64,000 bases of DNA, taken from [Phialemoniopsis] sp. UDSM-2020 (lineage: Eukaryota; Ascomycota; Sordariomycetes; Thyridiales; Thyridiaceae). The DNA lies in assembly GCA_018873225.1 (NCBI GenBank), contig JAEILZ010000002.1, forward strand, positions 4,402,001-4,466,000. Direction: 5' to 3'. A model generated the notes under the pieces. That model worked only from the letters and a program-made list of their open reading frames with translations. It searched no databases and had not been told where the DNA came from. Both the position numbers and the translations under genes were made by a program. Of this stretch, positions 1-10,711 are shown in pieces (positions within the stretch are counted from its first letter, which is position 1; the number at the start of each line of letters is the position of its first letter).

Positions 1-246
1 TTATCCTCGTATCCATTCCCGGGCGTACCAAGGATGTTTTTTTGTACATATATTAGAAAATACAGACCATTCTGCTCCAAGCCCAGTGTGCTCATATCAT
101 CACTTAGAAGTTAATCATGTTTTGAACAAGAGCGATATTGGCATCGACGATGTGCATCTGGTCCCATGATATGGATCGTTTATGTCATTAAGCTATTCTT
201 CCTCTTGCTTTTTTACTGCATCTATGCCTTCCTCCCCTAGCGGCGC
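1..246. other. gene-free 5' margin
   Basis: This AT-richer stretch lies downstream of the AP-3 mu stop codon and is probably its 3' untranslated region plus spacer. I see no convincing coding region in it. Confidence 0.5.
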
Positions 247-2007
247 TCAACACCTCACCTCGACGCCGCCCTTGCTGATGGTCAGGTACTTGACGCCCTT
301 GTAGGGTTTCACCCCCTCGCCGAGCCCCCGGCTGCGCTTGGTGTCGAGGACGATACTCTCGATCTTGATACCGCTCGGCAGCCACCCCTTGACCCCGAAG
401 CTCACCGACGCCGAGCTCGGCATCAGCATGCGGTTCTGCTGCGCCAGCTTCTCCGGCGCCGATGCTTTCTTTTCTTTCGCGGCCTTGTCGTCGTCACCAG
501 CCCCGGAGTCGTCCTTCTCGTCCGCCTGGTACGGCTTGTACTCCCTGAAGCCGGCACCGCCAAAGCCCATGGGGTCCCCGCCGGCCGCCGCGTCCTCGTC
601 GGTGGCGGACTGCTGGCCCACGACGGTGCAGCGCAGCCCAAAGTAGGTCGTGCCCGCGGCGAGGTCCTTATTGGAGATGTGCCACTCGAGGAACTGGTCG
701 CCCGGGTTGTACGTCGCGTCGCCCTTGCTGGGCCGGATCTCGGACAGGTTGCGCACCTCCGCGGGCAAGGGAATCATGATCCTGACGTCCTCTAGTAGCG
801 GGGCCCCGAGGGTGCCCGGGTGTGGCCCGCTGCCGAAGCCGCGGCCCGACATGCCTCCAGCGCCGCCCCCGATGCCACCACCACCACCGCCGGCACCAGT
901 GCTCAAGGACGACGTGAACGTCCGGCTGATATGCACGCGCGCCTCGAAGTCGGACCCCGCGGGGCCCAGGCCCGTCTTCATCTCGATGTTGACAGGAAGC
1001 TGCAGGTTGTTCGCGGTCAAACTTCCGCTCTTGCCGCTGTCAAAGGGCAGCAGGTCGACCTCGTAGCCGGCGAGGATGAAGCGTCCGTCTGGCGGCACGA
1101 AGCTCAGCTCGCCGGGCCGCTCCTTCCACCGCGCGAGGCGGACGCACGGGTGGAAGACGGGCAGCTCCATGATGTTCTTCAAATTGTGCCGGCCTGAGGG
1201 ACTCGTCAGCGAGAGGACGACGTCCGGCACGCCCGAGACCTTGGAGGTGAAGGCGATGGTGCCGTAGGCAAAGGCTGCGATGGGCCGGCCCGAGGGCGCG
1301 AGGGTGACGGAGAGCGTCTCGACTACGTCGGCGTACATCTCATTTGACGTGTGGCGCACGTTGGCGCGGCGCCAGGGGAGGGCGGGTGCGTTTTGTGCCG
1401 ACAGTAACGAGGGCGTGTTGCTTCCCGAGCCAGAGGAGCCAAAGGGGCTCGGGCCGCCGGGCCTGCTGGTGCTGCCCGGCAGGGTGATACTGCCGAGGAG
1501 CTTGCCCATGAAGCCCTCGACCTCGACGAGGTCGCGCAGGGCATTGGGCTCGGTGGTGGCGACGGTGCCCGCGTCGCAGAGCTCGGTGAGCAGCTGGGCG
1601 GCGACGTCGTAGCTGTTCTCGATCTTGGAGGGCAGGAGGGGCGCGCCGAGGAACTCCTCGAGGGCGTCGACGACGCGGTGGAGGAACTCGAGGACGAGCA
1701 AGGGTTCGACCTCGGACGAGGTGGTGAGGAGGAAGAGCAGGTTGGCGTGGACGAGGCTGAAGACGAGGGCGGGCGGGTTGGTCGTCGAGAGGTAGATGAG
1801 GCTCGGCCGGGGGGTCGGGTGCTCTAGGTAGAGGGGGAGAAGGTGGGCAGCCGAGAGGGGGCGGGAAGTGTAGGTGTGCGAGAGGATCGGGGTGCTGGGG
1901 GAGATCTTGGGTTAGCAAGGCTTGTTATTGGGACGAGTATCGAGGGAGGGAGTGCTCTCTTACTTGCGCTCATCGTAGATGTGCAGCGCCTCGATGACGC
2001 CGCTCAT
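247..2007 (-). CDS. APM3: AP-3 adaptor complex subunit mu
   Basis: This encodes the medium (mu) subunit of the AP-3 adaptor, which recognises cargo tails for vesicle traffic from Golgi/endosome to vacuole. Two exons are read: 2007-1964 and 1894-247; joining them gives 563 residues in frame and restores the usual mu-subunit start (MSGVIEALHIYDE, then TPILSHTY). The N-terminal longin-like half ends near residue 190; the C-terminal mu-homology domain contains LPAEVRNL and the YNPGDQFLEWHI stretch. An acidic, Lys-rich loop (roughly residues 460-500) and a Gly-rich loop (about 345-370) interrupt the homology domain; such loops vary between fungi. The start at 2007 is chosen because it gives the canonical N-terminus and a good GTAAGA donor. 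It is divergent from the next gene across a 417-base shared promoter. Confidence 0.9.
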
Positions 2008-2424
2008 GGTGGTTATATCCTCATCCGACTGTCTATGTGTGGGCTGGTTCTTCTCGACGGAGTGAACGTATAGCCGGGACAGTCGTGTGTGAAAGGGTGA
2101 GGCTCCAATGATCTCCGGCTCTCGAGGTTGATTCTATGCGATGTGGTAGTTGAGGTTGAAGATCAGGAACCCCACCACACATACCGCCTGACGTGCTGTG
2201 ATGACATCCATTGAGGCAGCTCCATGCCCTGCAAGCCCGTTGTTGTGGGGTATCGGAGCTGCCCTGAGCGGGATGCGCTCAGGGCGCTGAGCCGCTAACG
2301 CAGTCCGGACTTATCGTCAAATGGCACATCTTATCGGAGCTGACGATCTCGAAACCTGCGACCTCGAGCAGCACCCTGACATTTGTGGCCTTGCCCAGCT
2401 TCGAAGTCACGACGACACATCACA
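2008..2424. promoter_or_regulatory. shared divergent promoter, AP-3 mu / DMAC1-like
   Basis: The 417 bases between two divergent start codons must hold both promoters. The only structure I see is the inverted repeat at 2261-2285, listed separately. No TATA box is obvious. Confidence 0.5.
2261..2285. repeat. perfect 10-bp inverted repeat, 5-base loop
   Basis: GCCCTGAGCG at 2261-2270 and CGCTCAGGGC at 2276-2285 are exact reverse complements separated by five bases. It sits in the shared promoter of the AP-3 mu and DMAC1-like genes and could be a dimeric protein-binding site or a hairpin. Confidence 0.7.
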
Positions 2425-2782
2425 ATGGCCGGCGAAAAGATACCGCCGCTGTCCTCGCTGGACAAGCCAGAGAATTACAAAGATCTTCTCAAGGAGGATC
2501 GTGGGGATGACTGCATGGGTTGTCGCATAATAGGTTTGTTGTCGCCCTGCCTGGCTCGATGTCGCAAATCGGAGGCAATCTACTGACACAAAGACAACAG
2601 GAGGCGGCGCGTTCATCGGACTCGGAGCCTACAGCTACTTTTCCGGCCATGCCCAACTCGAACAGCAAAAGGCAGCGATCCTGGCGAAGAACTCGATGTT
2701 TGGTATGAGGAGTCGCAGGATGGGCATCACGGGCATCTCGCTCGGGCTCGCCTGGATGGGACTGTATAGGCTGTTCAGGTAG
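2425..2782 (+). CDS. DMAC1-like (DUF4536) small membrane protein
   Basis: Two exons, 2425-2533 and 2601-2782, give a 96-residue protein. It matches the DUF4536/DMAC1 pattern: a DCMGCR motif near residue 30 (a CxxC pair), followed by a glycine-rich hydrophobic segment reading GGGAFIGLGAYSYFSG across the splice junction, a short polar hairpin, and a second hydrophobic segment ending near the C-terminus. The human family member helps assemble the distal membrane arm of respiratory complex I; a mitochondrial inner-membrane role here is inference from the family. The junction is phase 1 and restores the conserved Gly run. No cleavable presequence is evident, as usual for this short family. Confidence 0.75.
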
Positions 2783-3455
2783 CACTCGCCGTGCAGTCTA
2801 CTATTGAAACGACGAAACGATCGGAAACCCCCTCTCAATCTCATCAAGCTTCGACGACTTCACGAGAAAATTTGGAAGGTCCATGGCCGGACTAGAGGCG
2901 CTCTTGCGCACCACAACAAAAGAGGACGAGACAGAAGGCCTTGCAAAATGAAAGGCTAGGCCAATGTTGTTCCTGCTCACCTGGGGATTGAAAGTGTGCT
3001 CATATGTCGGGAGAGTGCGCCGTCGAGAGCCGTGAATTAGAAAGGACACCGGACACAGTCGTCCCCAGAGCGGGTGGGCGGATCTGTCGCATTATCAGGA
3101 TTTTGGCCTCACAGGCTTTTATATCTCCTGTAAACCACTCCTCTGTTGTACAACATGTAGCATAACATAAAAATCTAGAATTGCCCCTTCTACTGAGATC
3201 GTCTTCGTCCTGTGAATTGGTGTAGTCTCCAGTTGACCTCCAGTCGCGAAGTCTTGGCACGTGCCAAGACCAGAGTCGAGGCGCAGAAAATTGATGATGA
3301 ACTGATAAGCGCGATAAGCTTCAACTTTTGTTCACCATCTCAAACAACGACAACCATCTAGATCACCAGCCTTCAACGTGACGAGAAGCAGGTGGGACAC
3401 TTACAGATTCCATATCGAAAATTGATGAAATACGACCCATAGGAGTGTGCTCACG
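2783..3455. other. intergenic, no gene seen
   Basis: The stretch covers the 3' end of the DMAC1-like gene and the RRP4 promoter. Short reverse-strand ORFs are present but have no recognisable features or splice logic. Confidence 0.5.
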
Positions 3456-4522
3456 ATGCCGATCACCATCTTGGCGCCACGGCGCATACCCGCTGCGCGC
3501 GCACATGGCAATGGCGACGATTCAGATTCAGAGATGGGAGGAGCTGCTGCAACTCACGATTCGGCCATCGTCACTCCAGGTGAGGTCATTACGGATGATC
3601 CTCAATGGATGAGGTTTGTGCACTTGAGAAATATCTCACTTCTGTTTACTGACATGAGGACAGGGGTCACGGCACATACATCACTCCCGGCTCGAGTTCA
3701 ATCATCTCGTCCCTCGCCGGCACAGTCACCCGCACAAACAAGTTGCTATCTGTACGGCCACTACGAGCGCGCTACACTCCAGAGGTCGGTGACCTGGTAG
3801 TCGGCCGTATCGTTGAGGTGCAGGCCAAGCGGTGGCGCGTCGATGTCGGCGCTACTCAGCTCGCCAACCTGCCTCTATCAGCTATCAACCTTCCCGGCGG
3901 AATCCTGCGTAAGCGCACCGAGACGGATGAGCTGCAAATCCGCAACTTCTTCTCAGAGGGCGACCTGCTCGTCGCCGAGGTCCAGCAATTGTATCAGGAC
4001 GGCGGCGCGTCGCTGCACACTCGCAGTCTCAAGTACGGCAAGCTGCGCAATGGCGTCTTCATGGCGGTCTCAGGTACTGGTGGCGGCGCAGGAGTGGTGC
4101 GGAGCAGGAGGCAGGTGTGGACGATGGACTCGGCCACGGCCGGCGGCGGCCCCATGGACGTGATCCTGGGTGTCAACGGCTACATCTTTATCAGCGCGCA
4201 CGTAGCGCAGCCCGAGGAGGAAGCGCCGTCGGGGCCCAGCGGTCCGGCTGCGGGCGTCACGAACATGGAGGACAGTATCAGCGCGACCATGTACTCGAGC
4301 CAAAACGACCCGATCGACGCCGAGACGATGCGAGAGATCTCGCGGGTGCGCGGCGTCATCGGCGCGCTGGTGGAGCACGGCCTGCGCGTGGACGAGGACA
4401 TGGTGGCCCGTGGTTACAGGGAGGCCGTTGAGATGGCGAGGCATTCGGAGGATGGCGAGGATGACATCTACTTGGGCGGGGAGAAGGGCCAGCGTCTTGC
4501 GGCTGCGCTCACTGGCAGGTGA
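3456..4522 (+). CDS. RRP4: exosome complex subunit RRP4
   Basis: This is a cap subunit of the RNA exosome, which threads RNA to the catalytic subunits for 3'-5' processing and decay in nucleus and cytoplasm. Exons 3456-3613 and 3664-4522 give 338 residues. The junction recreates the family signature DPQWMRGHGTY, the entry to the N-terminal beta domain. An S1 RNA-binding domain follows ([20 protein letters not shown], about residues 95-115 onward), then a KH-like domain containing the LKYGKLRNG stretch and [10 protein letters not shown]. The start is the ATG at 3456; an upstream in-frame GTG is not needed. A short Gly-rich and Pro-rich insert occurs in the C-terminal half. Length and domain order are normal for fungal RRP4. 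Confidence 0.93.
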
Positions 4523-5543
4523 AGAAGTTTACCATGAGACACCACTGCCACCAACGCCATGGCCAGTTCCCATCAGGCTCGGTCAGCCAGGCACTACGAT
4601 TGCTTACCACTACCATCACTAAGGGACCAAAGCCAGGGTAGTTTGGATCAAAAGCGACACTGGGAGGAGGCCTCACGTCCACGCCCGATTGTCGATATAT
4701 GACGCCGGGTCAGGAAGACGAGAATCGCACATCTCTCTGTCACGGTGATCACAGCAGGCGAATGCACGCTCAAAACTGTCTACAAAGTGCGGACAACTAC
4801 TTGCCAGATAGTAGAAGTTACCCTTCACGGCGGGGAGTCTTGCAGGCCGTTACGGAGAAAATCATTCATAACTCCCCTCGCCGGGCTAGTAAATCAAATG
4901 GAATAGAGCCTTATGATAAATAGTAGATGAATCCATTGCTCGACTCCAACTGGGATTTTCCACACTTCAAGGCTCTCATCCTGCGGACTCGGGGCGTTAG
5001 GAAACACTGGCAATTACCGGACCCGTTCTGGAATCAACGGCAGCGTGCGGCACTGCAATAATCCGGTGCTTCGGGTATTGGGTTCCAGGCGTGTTGAGAG
5101 CTCCTCCGAGGACTCCACTCCAGGTGCTTATACGTAAAATAATCCCTGAAGTCCACTGAGAAGCCCGAAAAAAAGGACGCCATCGTGAGGTCGGGCAGTG
5201 CCTTAGCCGCTGTGCGCTAACAATTTCAGTGGGCCTCGCGCCAGTCGTTTCCGAGCTGCAGCTTGGATTTTTGGGGGAATTAACCAGTCCCGCGGGGAAA
5301 CACAGAGGGCGCCAGAAGCGATCGGGTCGGATCCGTCATCGTCCCATCTAATTCCACAGTCCACAGTCTCACTCCTATCGGACTCTACTTGCATTTCCGA
5401 CATTGCCCTCGCCAATGTTTTCTCTTCCTTCGCTTTCAGGATGAGCAAATATCGCTACGGGTAGATGAGGCTTTCTCCAATCGAACATACTGGATGCCTG
5501 AGACGACTTGCTGCCGCAGCTTGTTTCGAGCTGGCGCCTTCTC
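4523..5543. other. 1 kb intergenic, no gene seen
   Basis: The stretch lies between RRP4 and the MCT1 start. A 66-codon reverse ORF (5403-5203) starts 140 bases upstream of MCT1 but has no homology I recognise, so it is not annotated. Confidence 0.5.
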
Positions 5544-7003
5544 ATGAGACCACCACTCGCTCCCTGCCTGCGCCGAGCGACACGCCTGAGCTCCGGAAGC
5601 TCTGCGCTGTCCTGCGGCACGGGCAGTCTTCACAGAATATGTCTTCCTAGCATTGCGCGATGCGCCTCGCGTCGCTATGCTGTTCCCTCAACAAGCCCCA
5701 GGCCCAAGACGGCTCTCTTCTTCCCAGGTACGTCATCGTCCGGTCCGAGAGCCCCGTTGTATCTGTCCGCAGACATGAGAAACTACTAGCCAACCCGGAG
5801 CACTAACATGACACCGCGCTCGCAGGACAAGGGGTTCAGAAAGTCGGCATGCTGACCCCATGGCTCGAGGCCTTCCCCCGCACCGCGACGCCCTTCATAC
5901 AAGAGCTCGACGACCTGCTTGGCTACAAGCTCTCGGCCATCATCCAGGAGGGGCCCAGCACCCGCCTGACAGCCACTCCGAACGCCCAGCCCGCCATCAT
6001 GGCCACCTCAATCCTCATCCTGCGCATCCTCGAGCACGAATTCGGCTTCCGCCCGCACGAGCGCGTAGACGTCACACTGGGCCACTCGCTCGGCGAGTTC
6101 GCCGCCCTCGTGGCGGGCGGCTACATTGCCTTTGAGGACAGCCTGTACATGGTGCGCCGGCGCGCCGAGGTTATGGCTGAGGCCACGCGCCGCGCCCGCG
6201 AGGAGTACGGCGGCGAGTACGGCATGGTCGCCGTGGTCACCGAGCCCGACCACCTGCCGCGCCTCATCGGCGCTATCGACGAGTTCCTGGGGCGCGGCGC
6301 CACGAGCGCCGGCAACAAGGCCGAGAGCGCGCAGGATGTCCCGCCCATCGAGCAGGTACTCATCGCCAACGTCAACAGCAAGAACCAAATCGTGCTCAGC
6401 GGCAACATTGACCGCATCAAGACGCTCATCGCGCACGTCCGGCAGTTCCTGGGCCATGATCCGAGAGCTGTCAGGTTGAAGAGCGACAGTCCCTTCCACA
6501 GCCCCATCATGGAGCCCGCCGTCAAGACGATGCGGGAACTTCTCGCTGGCCAGAGCCGTGTGCCTGGACGGCAGGGCATTGTTCAGTTCCCGGGGACACT
6601 ACCCTGCGTGAGCAATGTATCGGCGCGACCTTTTAACAGTAAGGAAAATCTTGAGGATCTGCTGTCGCGGCAGTGCCTCGAAACAGTGAGGTGGTGGGAT
6701 AGTATCAAGTACTTGGACCAGGAGGTCAAAGTTAGGAGGTGGATTGGCCTCGGACCCGGCAAAGTCGGACGGAACCTTGTGGGCAAAGAGGTCGGCATGC
6801 GCGGCAAGGACTCGGTCAAGGGTGGAGGCGTATGGGCTATCACGGACCCCGTTGAGATCGAGGAGGTACTGAAGGGGCTGGAGGAGACGGAAAACTTCAA
6901 CGACGAGGATGAATTCGAAGAGCCAGAACAGCCTATCGCGGTGCCGAAGAGCACGCGTAAGGTTGGTCGCGACGGCTCGCAGCAATCACGCCTGGACTTT
7001 TGA
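5544..7003 (+). CDS. MCT1: mitochondrial malonyl-CoA:ACP transacylase
   Basis: This enzyme loads malonyl groups onto acyl carrier protein for mitochondrial type II fatty-acid synthesis. Exons 5544-5727 and 5826-7003 give 453 residues. The phase-1 junction rebuilds the conserved FFPGQGVQKVGM oxyanion-loop motif. The active-site GHSLGE (Ser near residue 149) and the downstream catalytic-His motif SPFHSPIM are present. The first 50-odd residues are rich in Arg, Ser and Leu with no acidic residue, as expected for a mitochondrial presequence, which is why I start at the ATG at 5544. The C-terminal tail (about the last 40 residues) is acidic and looks extra to the fold. The last 330 bases lie tail-to-tail with the GH6 gene. 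Confidence 0.92.
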
Positions 7004-7345
7004 ATAGGAGGATAATATTGTGCGATTGAAAAGGATAGGATTTGTCTGTTTAACTTATACCTTGGCTGCACTAGAAGCAAATATGAAGCAATTTTCTACC
7101 ACCCTTAGGGGACACACGCATTGTTCAACAGCCTGCACAGCACCAAAATCACATACGAGTACATAAGAGTCTTCATCGGGAACGAGTGTATATATACGGA
7201 GATATATGTACAGCGAAGTTAGGTACAAGAAGGGACAAGGGAAGCAGAAGCTTTTTGCACCTGTGCCACGCGCAATCTGAAGGTCTTTTTGAGCCACTTT
7301 CTCACTGTCATCTTCCTATTTACGCTTGTTGCTAGATGCAAGCGC
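7004..7345. terminator. convergent 3' region, MCT1 / GH6
   Basis: These 342 bases separate the stop codons of two convergent genes and presumably hold both polyadenylation regions. Nothing else is seen. Confidence 0.4.
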
Positions 7346-8648
7346 TTAGAACGAGGGCTTGGCGTTCTTGAGGAGCATCTCAAAGTAGGCCTGGTTCCAG
7401 GTACCGGCCTCGGGCGAGGGCTTGAAGGCGTCGTCCTTGCCGCAGAAGCTGTCGTACCGGGTGGCGCTGGTGTCGCTGGTGCCGTCGGACTCGCCGCCGG
7501 GCTTGCCCCAGACGAAGGCGTCGGCGAGCTCGGAGCCCGTGTCGGCCGTGGGGCGGACGCCGAAGCCGGCGCCGTCGACGTTGCACCAGTCACCCCACTC
7601 CTTGCGCAGGCCGGTGACGGCGTTGCGGCCCGTGTCGACGATGGCGTGGTTGGGCATGCCGGCCGTCTTGAGCGCCGCGCCAAACTTCTCAACGTAGACC
7701 TTCTCGTTCTGGCAGCTGTTGTACTTGGCGTCCGAGGCCGTCGAGAACTCACCGGGGGAAAGGTCCCAGGCGTTCCAGCCGGCGATGTTGGTGGCGAAGC
7801 CGCGCAACTGGCTGGGGCTGCCGGCGGCCTTGTACGCCTTGGCGAGCTCCTCCGCTCCCGGCTTGAGGTTGGCGTCCCAGCCGAGCCAGCCGCCGTGGCC
7901 CGCGTCGATGTACATGACGACGTTGGGCAGGTTGAGCTGCTTGAGGGCGTAGGCGACGCCGTCGCGGTAGCCCGCGGCCGAGTCCTTGCAGGTCTGCAGG
8001 TCGGCGTTGGTGACGAGGTTGGGCAGCGAGTCGGGCTCGATGATGAGCGCGAAGGCGGTGTTGGGGTGGGCCTTGAGCATCGTGACGATGGCTGCGCACA
8101 CAAATCATGTCAGCTACTGTGGTGATAGGGGGGGTTGTTTCACTACTTACGGTCGATGTACTGAGACTTGTACTTGCTGATCTCGCCAACCTTCAGCTCA
8201 CCGTTGGAGGCCTTGGCGGCGCAATCACGGCCGGGAAGGTCGTAGACGATGAGACCCATGATGTGGTCGCAGGGAACATCAGCAATGTTCTTCTCAGCAC
8301 GGCCAATGTTCTCAATGGTGTCCCTGAAAGTTAAGATGGTCAGCATTGTGGACGTTCAGAGGCTTCTAGCTGTTGTACTCACATCCACAGGAAGCTACCG
8401 ACGTCACCGACCTTCTTGGCGGCGGCGGCGAGGCTCGAGTCGGAGATGGCGGCGGCGGCGGCTTCGACCTCGGACCGGTAGAAGTCGTTGGCGTGGAGGG
8501 TGTACTTCTTGAAGACGTTGCTCTTGGCGTCGAGGGAGACGGCCGAGGAGCAGGCGCCGGCCTGGCGGGGCTGTTCCTTGGTGGTGGCAGAGGGCGCAGC
8601 CATGGCGCTGGCGGCGAGCGCCAGGAGGGCAGAGTGCGTGAACTTCAT
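7346..8648 (-). CDS. GH6 cellobiohydrolase/endoglucanase, no CBM1
   Basis: This is a secreted glycoside hydrolase family 6 enzyme that cleaves cellulose from the non-reducing end. Three exons (8648-8383, 8323-8151, 8091-7346) give 394 residues. A signal peptide (MKFTHSALLALAASAMAAP) precedes the catalytic domain directly: there is no CBM1 and no linker. The catalytic-acid loop VYDLPGRDCAA (Asp near 122), the second catalytic Asp in IEPDSLPNLVT (Asp near 167), the DAGHGGWLGW stretch and the C-terminal WGKPGGESDGT are all present, so the enzyme should be active. The arrangement resembles the CBM-less Cel6 subgroup. The third exon start gives a Pro at residue 147, slightly unusual but in frame. 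Antisense ORFs of up to 278 codons over this gene are GC-rich shadows. Confidence 0.92.
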
Positions 8649-10711
8649 GGTGGGCTGGGCTTCTGGTGGTTGCTGCAGAACCTCCTTGATGATACTAAAG
8701 AGCGAAGCTGGGGGAGGAGGGAGAAGAGGAAAGCCTCAGGTCGGGCGGAGGCCCAGGCCTTTATACAGAAGGGGGTTCCGGGGAGGGAGCTCGTGGCGAA
8801 AGCAAGAGGGTGTTGCGCCTCCCCACGCTCCGCATCGTAAGCTCGCTCATTCTATCGAATATCCATCCCCATGGGCGTTCCCATACGGTAATCAGGAACC
8901 GAGGGCCGTTATTCGCGAGACATTCTCGGCCAGGAACTTCCGAGGACGTTCGCCTCCACCGCCCACCGCGGAACGTATAGAACTGCGGGGGCGAGAATAT
9001 GGCAGGTGCCGTGATTGGGGGAGTCGCTGTCCCTGAGAAGGCTGCTTCCCGACTTTTCCATATGGGCCTTTCATTTGCGATCCAGTCTGTCGACCGGCGG
9101 CCCGACTCCGGGACATGCCCACAGGGTCCTCGATCTGGTCGAGTGTGGGGTAGGGCCAAGGGGTGCAAGGTAGGGGTTGAGTGGGAGAGGCCCAGCGTCG
9201 GAAGACAATATGTGATCTCTTTATTCCTACATTATGCATGAGAGTGTGCGTTTGCCTCCTTCGGCCTGGCCAGATCGAGGTCCGATTACCCCTTGCAGAG
9301 AAGTGTGGGGAGGCAAGCAGAGCAAGATCTCTGCTGCTCATTCGGGGGAGGGCTGCCCCAGTGCGGAGATGATAGGGGTTCGCAGTGAGGGACAAGCAGC
9401 CCTGCAAACTTCCCACGAATGGCATGTCGTACACGACGACCCCGGATCCAGGCTTGCGAGCTTGCGTGAATGGACTGAGAATTGCCGAATTATGGGGCTA
9501 CGAGAGCCGAAGCCACAAAGCAGTGCGTCACTCTACTCTTGTCTTGAGCCAGCCAATCCGCGGAGTGTTTGTATTAGAGTCTGATCCCACGAGAGGCAGC
9601 AACAGCGCGAGCTCTGAAGTGCAGCTCATAGCTCGCGTTCTAGACGCTGTGCCTGTCGGAGGCTTTTCTGCTGAAGGGTATAACTCGCAGCCATCACTGG
9701 AGCATGTCATCTTTGTTAGCAAGAAGCCAAGTCCCTCGCGGGCTCACATAGAGGCCTCACATCCACATGACCGTCGCGGCCTGATGTCTGCCCTTAGCTG
9801 AAACGACCAAGGCGGTATTAATCGCGCCAATGGACCCCCTCCCGCTCTGTCCCATAATATGTTGTCCATAATGGGGTTTTCATTTAAGTTTAGCCGGCAT
9901 AGAATAACAAAGGATCGACAAAGCTTTGTGTACACCGGGGGCCCCTGGCTCTCGCTGGCAAGCGCCCCTATTTGCCAGGCCGTTTCGTTTGCGGCCGTGT
10001 CCCGGCTAAAAGACAAGGGGTGACTTCCCATTGCCGGCTGCGATCGGCGGCAATTTGGGGAAAACTCTCGGCGCGCGGAGCGAGCACTTTCAGAGTGTGG
10101 GCACCGAATAGGCATGTAATTGATGATCAATACGCAAATGAGCTTCGCTGCAACTCGAACGGGGGATGGACAGTACAGTCCTGTGGCGGAGTGGTCAGGC
10201 GTGCGGGGGACGCAGAGACGGGGGCTTCACGCGAAGGGTCCCTACTTGCACGATGCGCTCTTTGGGGTCCAGATGAGGCTCACATGGTATCGAAGATTAA
10301 TCAAATGCTGTTGATTATTACTCGGTAGTGGCGATATCGCTTCCCTGGACGAGCTGCGTTAACGTACATGCCCAGACCTTGGGGGTACTGGGCGCGCCTC
10401 CAAAGCCAAGGATTGTTGATGATTGACAAGCCCGATAAAGACATTCCAAGGAACTTGCACCCAGAGCAGTGCTCGTTCCGATTCCTTGGGTAACATGTTG
10501 TCTCTGTTTGCTGACCCGATCCGGGTGATCGGCGCTGCTGACCACATGCTCGGAGATGGAAGACCGGGACGAGTAGCCACCCTGCACATGCAAGAGGACC
10601 GAGATCTCCGGGAGGAGCATCCGATCTCATGGCTGTGGAGAACTTGTTCTGTTTATTCATCTATGAAACAGGGTGGTGCGCAAGTCAACCGGCGATGCTT
10701 TCCATCTGCTA
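8649..10711. other. 2 kb gene-poor stretch
   Basis: Apart from the GH6 promoter this stretch holds only short overlapping ORFs on both strands without recognisable domains, start context or introns. I see no repeat element or transposon remnant. Confidence 0.5.
8708..8765 (-). promoter_or_regulatory. GH6 promoter: TATA box and CreA-type site
   Basis: Read on the minus strand, TATAAA lies at 8765-8760, about 112 bases upstream of the GH6 start codon. A CTGGGG at 8708-8713 (plus strand) fits the SYGGRG consensus of the carbon-catabolite repressor CreA/Cre1, which represses many cellulase genes. One match of so short a motif is weak evidence. Confidence 0.4.

Noticed and set aside
5203..5403. 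66-codon reverse ORF upstream of MCT1
   Set aside because: No domain, signal peptide, intron logic or known homolog; length is within chance expectation.
7289..8125. 278-codon forward ORF antisense to the GH6 gene
   Set aside because: It is a Gly/Val-rich shadow of GC-rich codons. The minus-strand GH6 protein has all catalytic motifs and conserved introns.
10185..10260. tRNA-like start (GGCGGAGTGGTCAGGCG)
   Set aside because: It resembles the D-arm of Ser/Leu tRNAs, but no anticodon arm or GTTCRANYC T-loop follows at the right spacing and the acceptor ends do not pair.
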